A stretch of 50,306 bases of DNA from an uncultured Opitutia bacterium. GTDB taxonomy: Bacteria > Verrucomicrobiota > Verrucomicrobiia > Opitutales > Opitutaceae. The stretch is from positions 1 through 50,306 of the forward strand of contig CAIOTK010000147.1 of the NCBI GenBank assembly GCA_903861185.1. Direction: 5' to 3'. This document shows positions 40,093-48,422 of the stretch, piece by piece. Both the position numbers and the translations under genes were made by a program. The notes beneath the pieces are model-generated. The model saw only the letters and a program-made list of their open reading frames with translations, did not search any database and was not told the DNA's origin. Each line of letters starts with the position of its first letter. Position 1 is the first letter of the stretch.

Positions 40093-42090
40093 ATGCGCGT
40101 CTTTCTCCGCCGACTGAGTCTCGGCCTGCTCCTGATCGCCGCCACCTCGGCCGTGCTCCTGCTCTCGGATCTCGGCTCGCGGCGCGAGGCCGCCGCGCGG
40201 ACGCGCGCGGAACCCGGCCGGCAGGTCAGCATCGCGCTGCTACAGCACGCGTCGCAGACCATCCTCGACGATGGGCGCGAGGGGATGGTGAAGGGCCTGT
40301 CTGAAATGGGCTGGGAACAGGGCCGCAACGCCCGGATCAAGCTCTTCAACGCCGAGGGCGACAGCAATGTGTCGCAGTCCATCGCCCGCCAGATGGCCGC
40401 GGGCGGCCACGACCTGCTGATGACGATTACCACGGTTTCCCTGCAGGCCGTGGCCAACGCCAACCGCGCCGGCAAGACGCCCCACGTGTTCGGCTTGGTG
40501 TCCGATCCCTACGGGGCCGGCGTTGGGATCAACCGCGAGAACCACCTAGATCACCCTCCCTACCTCACCGGCTTTGCCACGATGCAGCCGGTCGAGGCCT
40601 GCCTGCGGACCGCCCGGGAGCTGAACCCGGGCCTGCGGCGCCTCGGCGCTCTCTTTAATCCGGCGGAACCGAACTCGCTCTCGCAGATAAAAGTGGCCCG
40701 CGCGACCTGCGCCGCTCTCGGGATCACCCTTGAGGAGGGGAACGCCGAGAACGCCAGCTCCGCCCCAGAGGCCGCGGCCGCGCTGATCGCCCGTGGGGTC
40801 GACGCCCTCTGGCTACCCGGCGACGTCGCGGTGATGGTGGCGCTCGACGGGATCGTCGCTGCTGCACGCAAGGCGCGTATTCCCGTCCTCACCGTCAACC
40901 CGCCGAGCGTCCGTAAGGGGACCCTCTTCGACCTCGGGGCGGATTACTTCGAGATCGGGCGCCTGACCGGCCGGCTCGCCGGCGAGGTCCTCAACGGCCG
41001 CAACCCCGCCACCATCCCGGTCGGCCCGCTGATGGCGGAGAACCTCTGCCTCAACCGGCAAGCCCTCATCGGCCTCCGCGAGGGCTGGTCCTTCCCGCCG
41101 GCCCTTGTCGCCCGGGCCCAGCTCATCCTTGACGAACAGGGCCGCGAGCAACCCCGCGCGGCGCCAGGGCCCAAAGCACCGCCGCCGCCTAGCCCCGGGC
41201 GCACCTACACTCTAGGTTTCGCGGCCTTTGCCCCCGACCCCCAGGTCGACCTCTGCCAGAAGGGCCTGCTGGACGGCCTCCGCGAGCTGGGCTTCGCGGA
41301 AGGAACCAACCTCCGCGTCGTCCGCCAACACGCGCAGGGCGAGGTGGTCAACATCCTGCCGATGATGCGCAACTTCGACTCCTCGGAGGTCGATGTGATT
41401 GTGCCCTTCTCGACGCCGGTGCTCCAAGCCTCATTCCAAGTCCGCGCCAAGCCCGTTGTCTTCACTTACGTGACCGATCCCATCGCGGCCGGCGCCGGGC
41501 GCTCCTTCACCGACCACCTGCCGCACATCACCGGAGTCGGGTCGCTCACGCCGGTCGAGGACATCGTAGCCGCAATGGTGCGTCTGCTCCCTGCCGTGCG
41601 CCGCATCGGCACCGTGTACAACAGCGGGGAGGCGAACTCGGTGAAGGTCATCGGCCTGCTCCGCGAATCGACCCGCCGTCGCGGGATCGAGTTGGTGGAA
41701 CTCACGGCCGGCAACACCAACGAGGTGCTGCAGGCCGCGCAGGGCATCGTCTCGCGCCAGGTCGACGTGTTCTACCTGACGAGCGACAACACCGCGTTCC
41801 TCGCCTATGACGGCATCCGCAAGGTCTGCCAGGACGCGCGTCTCCCCCTGATCGTGGAAGACCCCGACGCCGCCAGCCGGGGCGCGCTGATGGGAGCGGG
41901 ACCAGGCTTCTACCACAGCGGCAAGGCGGCTGCGCCGCTGCTGGCGCGAGTGCTAGGCGGGGAAAGCCCGGCCGGCATTCCGATGGAGAACGTGGCGGTG
42001 AACGAGATCCGGATCGGCCGCGAGGCGATCACGCGGCTCGGGCTCCGCCTCGATCCCGCGCTCGTCGCGGAACTCGAGGGGAAACGCTGA
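40093..42090 (+). CDS. TrpX-like ABC substrate-binding protein with two fused ABC_sub_bind domains and N-terminal anchor
   Basis: Two consecutive domains, 'VSIALLQHASQTILDDGREGMVKGLSEMGWEQGRNARI...' and 'TLGFAAFAPDPQVDLCQKGLLDGLRELGFAEGTNLRV...', joined by a Pro-rich linker. Confidence 0.85.
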   Translation: MRVFLRRLSLGLLLIAATSAVLLLSDLGSRREAAARTRAEPGRQVSIALLQHASQTILDDGREGMVKGLSEMGWEQGRNARIKLFNAEGDSNVSQSIARQMAAGGHDLLMTITTVSLQAVANANRAGKTPHVFGLVSDPYGAGVGINRENHLDHPPYLTGFATMQPVEACLRTARELNPGLRRLGALFNPAEPNSLSQIKVARATCAALGITLEEGNAENASSAPEAAAALIARGVDALWLPGDVAVMVALDGIVAAARKARIPVLTVNPPSVRKGTLFDLGADYFEIGRLTGRLAGEVLNGRNPATIPVGPLMAENLCLNRQALIGLREGWSFPPALVARAQLILDEQGREQPRAAPGPKAPPPPSPGRTYTLGFAAFAPDPQVDLCQKGLLDGLRELGFAEGTNLRVVRQHAQGEVVNILPMMRNFDSSEVDVIVPFSTPVLQASFQVRAKPVVFTYVTDPIAAGAGRSFTDHLPHITGVGSLTPVEDIVAAMVRLLPAVRRIGTVYNSGEANSVKVIGLLRESTRRRGIELVELTAGNTNEVLQAAQGIVSRQVDVFYLTSDNTAFLAYDGIRKVCQDARLPLIVEDPDAASRGALMGAGPGFYHSGKAAAPLLARVLGGESPAGIPMENVAVNEIRIGREAITRLGLRLDPALVAELEGKR

Positions 42091-42094
42091 AACG

Positions 42095-43318
42095 ATGGAC
42101 ATCCAACGCGACAAGCGCGGCGGCGAACTGATTTTGATCCTGCGGGGCCGGCTCGATGCGAGCTGGGCCGGCCACGTGGCCGACGCCCTCACGGCGGCGA
42201 TCCGGGACGGGGAGCACCACCTGCGGACCGAGATGTCGGCCGTGGGCTACGTGAGTTCAGCGGGGCTGCGCACCCTGCTCACCGCCCACCGGCAGGCGAA
42301 GTCCATCGGCGGCAGCTTCGGGGTGCTCGCGCCCTCACTCGCCGTGCGTGAAGTTCTGGAGTTGGCGGGCCTCGAGCAGCTCATCACGACCCCGGCGCCG
42401 GCCGCTGCCCCCGCCGTTTCGGTCGCGACGCGCGTCCACGAGGGCGCGGCGGCACGGCACGAACTGCACCCCGTAGCCGGGGCGCGGCCGGGCGGACTCC
42501 GCGTGCGGATCACCGGCGAAGCAGGCCGGCTGCTCCACGGGGCAACCCCGGAAGCACTCTGCCCCACCCGCTTCGGCCCGGGAACCTTCGCCCTTGGCGT
42601 GGGCGCACTGGGCCCCGACGCGGCGGACAGCCGCAGCCGGCTCGGCGAACTGCTAGCCGCCGGGGGCGCCGCCGCTTACCAGCCGACGGACGGGCCGGGG
42701 CGGCCGGATTTCGTGGTGACCGAGCGCGGCCTCGAGCCGTCCGGCCACCTCCTACTCGGGCTGGCGGGCGAGGGTGACTTCGCCCTGCTCTCCCGCTTCA
42801 CCCCGATGGGTGACCGCCGTTCCGTGCCGCTCGCGGCGCTGGCGGCCGAGGCGCTCGCACTGGGCGCGGCACCCGCGGTCGCTTTCGTCGCCGTCGTCGA
42901 GTCCGCAGGCCTCGTCGGCGCCACCCTGCGCCAGTCACCCGCCGCGGGGACCGGCGCGGACGAGCGCTTCGCTTTTCCGGCCGTGCGGGACTGGCTGTCG
43001 TTCACGCCGGAACGCTCCTTCCGCGACTCGACGGCCCTGCTGGCGGGCGTGGTGGCGCGCGCGGGCACGCCCTTCGAGCCCTTGCTGCGGCCACTCGGCG
43101 GGGACGGCCTCCGGGCGCACGTCCACGCGGCGGTCTTCCCCTACCGTCCCGTGCGGCAGGGCGCGGTCGAACTGGCGGCAACCGTCCGCGAGTTGTTCGA
43201 CGGTCAGGGCCTCCAAGCAATCCTGCATCTACTCGCCGATCCGCGGGGCGCGGGCGGGGCGGGCGACAGCGAATTCCTCCGCGGCGCACTCTGGTGCGCC
43301 CCGGCTCATCCAGCCTGA
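42095..43318 (+). CDS. STAS-domain protein with large uncharacterised C-terminal domain
   Basis: N-terminal STAS: 'GELILILRGRLDASWAGHVADALTAA...MSAVGYVSSAGLRTLLTAHRQAKSIGGSFGVLAPS'; ~290 aa C-terminal region not recognised. Confidence 0.8.
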   Translation: MDIQRDKRGGELILILRGRLDASWAGHVADALTAAIRDGEHHLRTEMSAVGYVSSAGLRTLLTAHRQAKSIGGSFGVLAPSLAVREVLELAGLEQLITTPAPAAAPAVSVATRVHEGAAARHELHPVAGARPGGLRVRITGEAGRLLHGATPEALCPTRFGPGTFALGVGALGPDAADSRSRLGELLAAGGAAAYQPTDGPGRPDFVVTERGLEPSGHLLLGLAGEGDFALLSRFTPMGDRRSVPLAALAAEALALGAAPAVAFVAVVESAGLVGATLRQSPAAGTGADERFAFPAVRDWLSFTPERSFRDSTALLAGVVARAGTPFEPLLRPLGGDGLRAHVHAAVFPYRPVRQGAVELAATVRELFDGQGLQAILHLLADPRGAGGAGDSEFLRGALWCAPAHPA

Positions 43319-43334
43319 CCTCCACCGTCCCGCC

Positions 43335-44261
43335 ATGACCCTCCTCCTCGGCGCGCTGACCCTCGGCCTGATCCTCTCGCTCCTCGCGATGGGCGTGTAC
43401 GTCTCGTTCCGGATCTTCTCGATCCCGGACATCACCACGGACGGCTCCATCACCCTCGGTGCCGCGGTGGCCGCGGTGCTCCTAGTGGGGGGCACATCCC
43501 CCATCTTCGCGACGGCGGCCGGCGCGCTCGCCGGGGCCGTCGCGGGCGCGTTGGCAGGGGTGATCCACACCCGCTTCAAGATCAATTCCCTGCTCGCCGG
43601 CATTCTCGTGATGACGGCCCTGTACTCGGTGAACCTGCACGTGATGGGCCGCAGCAACGTGCCGTTGCTGCAGGCCAACAGCTTCGCCACGCAGGGCGAG
43701 CGCCTCGGGCAAGCCCTATTCGGCGCCGGGCCGCTGCACGTGCTCGGCTGGCCGGTGACCCCCGGCGACCTCGCGGTCCTCACCCTCGCGTTCCTCGCGG
43801 CGGTCGCGGCCGGCGTGGTCCTCTACCTCTTCTTTCGTACCGACGTCGGCACGGCGATGCGGGCGACCGGCGATAACCCGCAGATGGTCCGGGCGCTCGG
43901 GGCCGACGTCGATCGCTACACCATCCTCGGCCTCGCCCTCTCCAACGGCCTGGTCGCGTTATCTGGCGCGCTGCTCGCACAGTACCAAGGCTTCGCCGAC
44001 GCCCAGATGGGCATCGGGATGATCGTGTGGGGTCTCGCCAGTGTGATCATCGGCGAGGCGCTGACCGGCACCCGGAGTCTCGGCCTCGCCCTCGCCGGCG
44101 CCGTACTCGGCTCCGTGCTGTTCCGCCTGCTGGTCGCCGTGGCCCTGCGCTGGGGCCTCAACCCGAACGACCTCAAACTCATCACCGCCCTGTTCGTCTT
44201 TTCCGCGTTGGTCCTCCCGCGCCTCCTCGCCCGCCGGCGGGGCGGCGCCCCGGCCGCCTGA
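43335..44261 (+). CDS. ABC transporter permease (TrpY-like, BPD_transp_2 type)
   Basis: 'MGVYVSFRIFSIPDITTDGSITLGAAVAAVLL', 'NSLLAGILVMTALYSVNLHVMGRSNVPLL'. Confidence 0.88.
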   Translation: MTLLLGALTLGLILSLLAMGVYVSFRIFSIPDITTDGSITLGAAVAAVLLVGGTSPIFATAAGALAGAVAGALAGVIHTRFKINSLLAGILVMTALYSVNLHVMGRSNVPLLQANSFATQGERLGQALFGAGPLHVLGWPVTPGDLAVLTLAFLAAVAAGVVLYLFFRTDVGTAMRATGDNPQMVRALGADVDRYTILGLALSNGLVALSGALLAQYQGFADAQMGIGMIVWGLASVIIGEALTGTRSLGLALAGAVLGSVLFRLLVAVALRWGLNPNDLKLITALFVFSALVLPRLLARRRGGAPAA

Positions 44262-44265
44262 TCCC

Positions 44266-45078
44266 ATGCTCGAGCTCCAAGGCCTCCGCCAGACGTTCAA
44301 TCCCGGTACCGTGAACGAGGTGCGCGCCCTCCAAGGCGTGGACCTCACGTTGGACGAGGGCTCGTTCATCGTCGTGCTCGGCACCAACGGATCGGGCAAA
44401 TCCACCCTGCTCAACGCGGTGGCGGGCTCCTTTTTCGTCGACGAGGGTCGCATCCGCCTCGACGGCCACGATGTCACTCGCTGGCCCGAGCACCGGCGCG
44501 CGAGCCTGATCGGCCGCGTGTTTCAGAACCCCTTCAGCGGGACCGCGCCCGGGATGTCCATCGCCGAGAACTTCGCGCTCGCCGCCCGCCGCGGCCGGGC
44601 CCGCGGGCTCGGCTGGGCCCTCGCTCCCGACCTGATGGGCGCGCTGCGGGAACGCGTGGCCGGACTGCGGATGGGCCTCGAGAACCGCCTCGACAACGCC
44701 ATCGGCTCGCTCTCCGGCGGCCAGCGCCAAGCCCTCACCCTGCTGATGGCGACCTGGCTTCGCCCCCGCCTACTGCTCCTCGACGAACACACCGCTGCCC
44801 TCGACCCCAAGAGCGCGGACCAGGTCATCAGCCTCTCTGACGAGGTAATCCGGCGGGACGGCCTCACCACCCTGATGGTGACGCACTCGATGGCGCAGGC
44901 CGTGGCCTACGGCGACCGCATCATTATGATGCACCGCGGCCAAGTCGTGCACGACTTCCGCGGCGCCGAGAAACGCCGTCTGCGGCAGGAGGACCTGATC
45001 GACCGCTTCGACGAAATCCGCCGCCGTGAGCAACTCGACGAGGGTGCAGCGGCGATGCTGCGGGAGCTTTACGTCTGA
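44266..45078 (+). CDS. ABC transporter ATP-binding protein (TrpZ-like)
   Basis: Walker A 'GTNGSGKST', signature 'LSGGQRQALTLLMATWLRPRLLLLDEHTAALDPKSA'. Confidence 0.93.
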   Translation: MLELQGLRQTFNPGTVNEVRALQGVDLTLDEGSFIVVLGTNGSGKSTLLNAVAGSFFVDEGRIRLDGHDVTRWPEHRRASLIGRVFQNPFSGTAPGMSIAENFALAARRGRARGLGWALAPDLMGALRERVAGLRMGLENRLDNAIGSLSGGQRQALTLLMATWLRPRLLLLDEHTAALDPKSADQVISLSDEVIRRDGLTTLMVTHSMAQAVAYGDRIIMMHRGQVVHDFRGAEKRRLRQEDLIDRFDEIRRREQLDEGAAAMLRELYV

Positions 45079-45081
45079 ACG

Positions 45082-45513
45082 ATGTCCGCCGCGGTCCAGT
45101 TGCTCCCCCTCACGAGCTCGCTCGAGGAAATCCCGGGTCTGGCGGACGCGGTGGAGGCGTTCTGTGCCCCCCTCGAACCCGGGCCGCGCGACCTCCACGC
45201 CCTCCAGTTGGCCCTCGAGGAGGCCGTCACCAACGTGATCACCCACGGCTACGGGGAACAGCCCGGACACGCCTTCACCCTCGAGCTCCGGCGCGAGGAA
45301 CGGCGGGTGACCGCCGTGCTCACGGACGACGCGCCCGCCTACGATCCCCTCGCTCGGGCGGAGGTGGACATCCACGCGCCCCTTGCCGAACGCGCCATCG
45401 GCGGGCTCGGGGTGCACCTCGTGAAAAAGCTGATGGACTCCGCAGGCTACGAGCGTCGGGATGGCCGCAACGTCCTGACCCTCGTCCGCACCTTCGCCCC
45501 TCCCGCCCCCTGA
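45082..45513 (+). CDS. RsbW/SpoIIAB-like ATP-binding regulator (HATPase_c_2)
   Basis: 'LHALQLALEEAVTNVITHGYG', 'VLTDDAPAYDP', 'IGGLGVHLVKKLMDSAGYERRDGRNVLTL'. Confidence 0.92.
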   Translation: MSAAVQLLPLTSSLEEIPGLADAVEAFCAPLEPGPRDLHALQLALEEAVTNVITHGYGEQPGHAFTLELRREERRVTAVLTDDAPAYDPLARAEVDIHAPLAERAIGGLGVHLVKKLMDSAGYERRDGRNVLTLVRTFAPPAP

Positions 45514-45518
45514 TCCTT

Positions 45519-45854
45519 ATGGAAATCACCGCCTCGACCCAGAATGACATCACGGTACTGGCCCTGCAGGGCCGCCTCGATGGCCTCGCCAGTCCCCAAT
45601 TGGAGCAGCGGCTGGACGCCCTAGTCGCAGCCGGTACGCGCAAGGTGGTGCTCGACTGCTCCGCGCTCAACTACGTGAGCAGCGCCGGTCTGCGCGTTTT
45701 CCTCGGTGGCGCCAAGAAGCTCAAGTCCGCGGGCGGCCGCGCGGCGTTCGCCGCCCTCACCCCGGCGGTGCACGAGGTCTTCGAGTTGTCCGGATTCCTT
45801 GAGGTCTTGGCCGTCCACCCCTCAGCCGCCGCTGCCGCCGCCAGCCTCGCCTGA
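45519..45854 (+). CDS. STAS-domain anti-sigma-factor antagonist
   Basis: 'ITVLALQGRLDGLASPQLEQRLDALVAAGTRKVVLDCSALNYVSSAGLRVFLGGAKKLKSAGGRAAFAAL'. Confidence 0.95.
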   Translation: MEITASTQNDITVLALQGRLDGLASPQLEQRLDALVAAGTRKVVLDCSALNYVSSAGLRVFLGGAKKLKSAGGRAAFAALTPAVHEVFELSGFLEVLAVHPSAAAAAASLA

Positions 45855-45856
45855 CG

Positions 45857-46522
45857 ATGATCCCGTCCCACCAGCTCACCTTCGTCGAGGAGATCGCGCT
45901 CCTCGCCCTCGACGACGCCACCGGCAAGCGCCTGCCGATGCCGACCCTCGGCTTCAGCTACGCTCTCGCCGGCGCCGCGCTCTGTGATCTCTTCCATCTG
46001 GGCCGGATCGACACGGACCCCGCCGCGCTGACCGTGCTGAGCACGGCGCCGACGGGGGATCCGATTCTGGATGAGGTGCTGAAGGTTCTCGCCGCGGCCC
46101 GGACCCCGGAGCCCGTCGGCTCCTGGCTCGGCGTGCTCGCCCAACGCTCTGCCTGGCTGGAAGCCGCGGCGGATGACCGGTTGGTGGAGCGCGGGATCCT
46201 GCGGCGCGAGGAGAACAAGGTGCTCTGGGTCTTCGGGGTTCGCCGCTATCCGACGGTGGACAACCACGAGCGGGTCGAGGTGCGCACCCGCCTCCGCACG
46301 CTGATCCTCGGCGACGATCTTCCCGACCCTCGTGACGCGACGCTGCTGAGCCTGCTCTGCGCCTGCCAGCTCGCCGCGGTGATTTTCCGCGGCCCCGAGT
46401 ACAACGCCCGTGCCGACCGCCTCGCCTCCCTTGCGAAGATGGACCTCGTTGGCCGGGAGGTCTCCCGCGCGATCGACGCCCTGGGCAAGGCCCTCCTCGG
46501 TGCCTCGCCGCTGCGCCTCTGA
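45857..46522 (+). CDS. GPP34 (GOLPH3-like) family protein
   Basis: 'LTFVEEIALLALDDATGKRLP...YALAGAALCDLFHLGRIDTD...PTGDPILDEVLKVLA...LVERGILRREENKVLWVFGVRRYP'. Confidence 0.88.
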   Translation: MIPSHQLTFVEEIALLALDDATGKRLPMPTLGFSYALAGAALCDLFHLGRIDTDPAALTVLSTAPTGDPILDEVLKVLAAARTPEPVGSWLGVLAQRSAWLEAAADDRLVERGILRREENKVLWVFGVRRYPTVDNHERVEVRTRLRTLILGDDLPDPRDATLLSLLCACQLAAVIFRGPEYNARADRLASLAKMDLVGREVSRAIDALGKALLGASPLRL

Positions 46523-46534
46523 CCCCGCCCTCCG

Positions 46535-46915
46535 ATGCCCAAGATCCTCCTTGTCGAAGACAATGAGATGAACCGCGATATGCTGTCGCGGCGCCTCCTC
46601 CGCCGCGGCTACGAGGTCGTGATCGCCGTCGACGGCCAACAGGGCGTGGACCTCGCCGGCACGACCCAGCCGAACGTGATCTTGATGGATATGAGTCTGC
46701 CGGTGATCGACGGGTGGGAGGCGACGCGCCGGATCAAGGCGGACCCCGCGACCAAGGCCATCCCGGTGATCGCCCTGACCGCGCACGCGATGGCCGGCGA
46801 CCGCGAGCAGGCGCTCGCGGCCGGGTGCGACGACTACGACACTAAGCCGATCGACCTCACCCGCCTCCTGCCCAAGATCGAGAAGTACGCCGGGCCCGGC
46901 ACCCCAGCGGCCTAA
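46535..46915 (+). CDS. CheY-like single-domain response regulator
   Basis: 'KILLVEDNEMNRDMLSRRL...NVILMDMSLPVIDGWEATRRIKADPATKAIPVIALTAHAMAGDREQALAAGCDDYDTKPID'. Confidence 0.95.
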   Translation: MPKILLVEDNEMNRDMLSRRLLRRGYEVVIAVDGQQGVDLAGTTQPNVILMDMSLPVIDGWEATRRIKADPATKAIPVIALTAHAMAGDREQALAAGCDDYDTKPIDLTRLLPKIEKYAGPGTPAA

Positions 46916-46929
46916 CGCGCCGCCGCCCG

Positions 46930-48399
46930 ATGTCCGACCAAACCGACCGCTCGTCGCTCTCGCACCTGCGGCACGACCTCCGGACGCCGCTCAACCAGAT
47001 CATCGGCTACAGCGAGTTGCTAGCCGAGGAGGCCGCGGACGCCGGGCACGAGACCTACGCACCTGACCTCCAGCGCATCCGCGGCGCCGCCCGACAGCTG
47101 CTGGAGCTGATCAACCGCAACCTCACCGACGAGCGGGTCACCCTCGCGGGCGAGATCATCGCGGCCACCGCGCCCGCTGCCGCCCCGGCCGCCGGTTCCG
47201 CCCCGCCGCTCGCGGCCGCGGAGGACGCGCGCGCCCCGATCACGGGACGAATCCTCGTCGTGGACGACCAGCCCGGGAACCGGGATATGCTGGCCCGGCA
47301 ACTCGAGCGTCAGGGCCACACAACCTCCGTTGCCGGGGACGGCCGCGAGGCCCTCGAGCGCCTGCGCGCCGCCCCCCACGACCTTGTCTTACTCGACCTG
47401 ATGATGCCGGTGCTCGACGGCCACGGCACGCTCGCCGAGATGAAAGCGGACCCCGCGCTCAGCCACCTGCCGGTCATTATGATCTCGGCGCTCGATGAGC
47501 TGGGCAGCGTCGTGCGTTGCATCGAGCGGGGAGCAGAAGATTACCTGCCCAAGCCCTTCAACCCGACGCTGCTGCGGGCCCGCATCGGGGCCGGCCTCGA
47601 GAAGAAGCGGTTCCGCGACCAGGAGCGGGCCTACGTCCGCACCATCGAGGAGACCCAGCAGCGCCTGCAGGCGGAACTGCAGGAAGCGGAGAACTACGTC
47701 CGGTCAATTTTACCCCCGCCCCTCACCTCCGGACCGGTGCGCTCGGAGTGGCTCCTCGTGCCCTCCACCGAACTCGGCGGTGACGCCTTCGGCCACCACT
47801 GGATCGATCCGGACCACCTCGCGATCTACCTGCTCGACGTCTGCGGGCACGGGGTGGGCGCCGCCCTGCTCTCAGTGACGGCGGGCAACGTGCTCCGGCA
47901 CGGGTCGCTTCCGGGCGTAGACTTCCGGGACCCGGGCGCGGTGCTCACCGCCCTCAACGAAGTCTTTCTGATGGAGAACCAGAACGGGATGTACTTCACC
48001 ATCTGGTACGGCGTCTGGTCGCCCTCGTCGCGCCGGTTGCGCCTCGCGAGCGCCGGGCACCCCGCGGCGCTGCTCGCCACGCCGGCGGGCGCGGAGCGGA
48101 AGGTCGAGCGCCTGCGGGGCCCGGGAATGATTCTGGGCGGGATGAGCGGCACCGTGTACCGGACCCTGGAGCGGGCGATCCCCGCGGGAGCGCAGCTCTA
48201 CGTGGTGAGCGACGGCACCTTCGAGATCACCCTGCCCTCAGGCGAGATGTGGCCGGTGACGGACTTCGAGCAGCACTTCACCGCGCCGCCCACGGGCACC
48301 GCCGCGGAGGACCTCGCCGCCTTGCTCGCCCGCGCCCGCGCGCTGCGCGGCGCGACCATGCTAGACGACGACTTCTCGATCATGCGCCTGGACCTCTGA
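46930..48399 (+). CDS. HisKA-REC-SpoIIE (PP2C-type phosphatase) multidomain regulator
   Basis: 'LRHDLRTPLNQIIGYSE' H-box; REC 'ILVVDDQPGNRDML...DLVLLDLMMPVLDGHGT'; SpoIIE 'STELGGDAFGHHWIDPDHLAIYLLDVCGHGVGAALLS'; no HATPase_c domain seen. Confidence 0.9.
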   Translation: MSDQTDRSSLSHLRHDLRTPLNQIIGYSELLAEEAADAGHETYAPDLQRIRGAARQLLELINRNLTDERVTLAGEIIAATAPAAAPAAGSAPPLAAAEDARAPITGRILVVDDQPGNRDMLARQLERQGHTTSVAGDGREALERLRAAPHDLVLLDLMMPVLDGHGTLAEMKADPALSHLPVIMISALDELGSVVRCIERGAEDYLPKPFNPTLLRARIGAGLEKKRFRDQERAYVRTIEETQQRLQAELQEAENYVRSILPPPLTSGPVRSEWLLVPSTELGGDAFGHHWIDPDHLAIYLLDVCGHGVGAALLSVTAGNVLRHGSLPGVDFRDPGAVLTALNEVFLMENQNGMYFTIWYGVWSPSSRRLRLASAGHPAALLATPAGAERKVERLRGPGMILGGMSGTVYRTLERAIPAGAQLYVVSDGTFEITLPSGEMWPVTDFEQHFTAPPTGTAAEDLAALLARARALRGATMLDDDFSIMRLDL

Positions 48400-48422
48400 A
48401 GGCCGCCGGCGCCACTTTCCCG

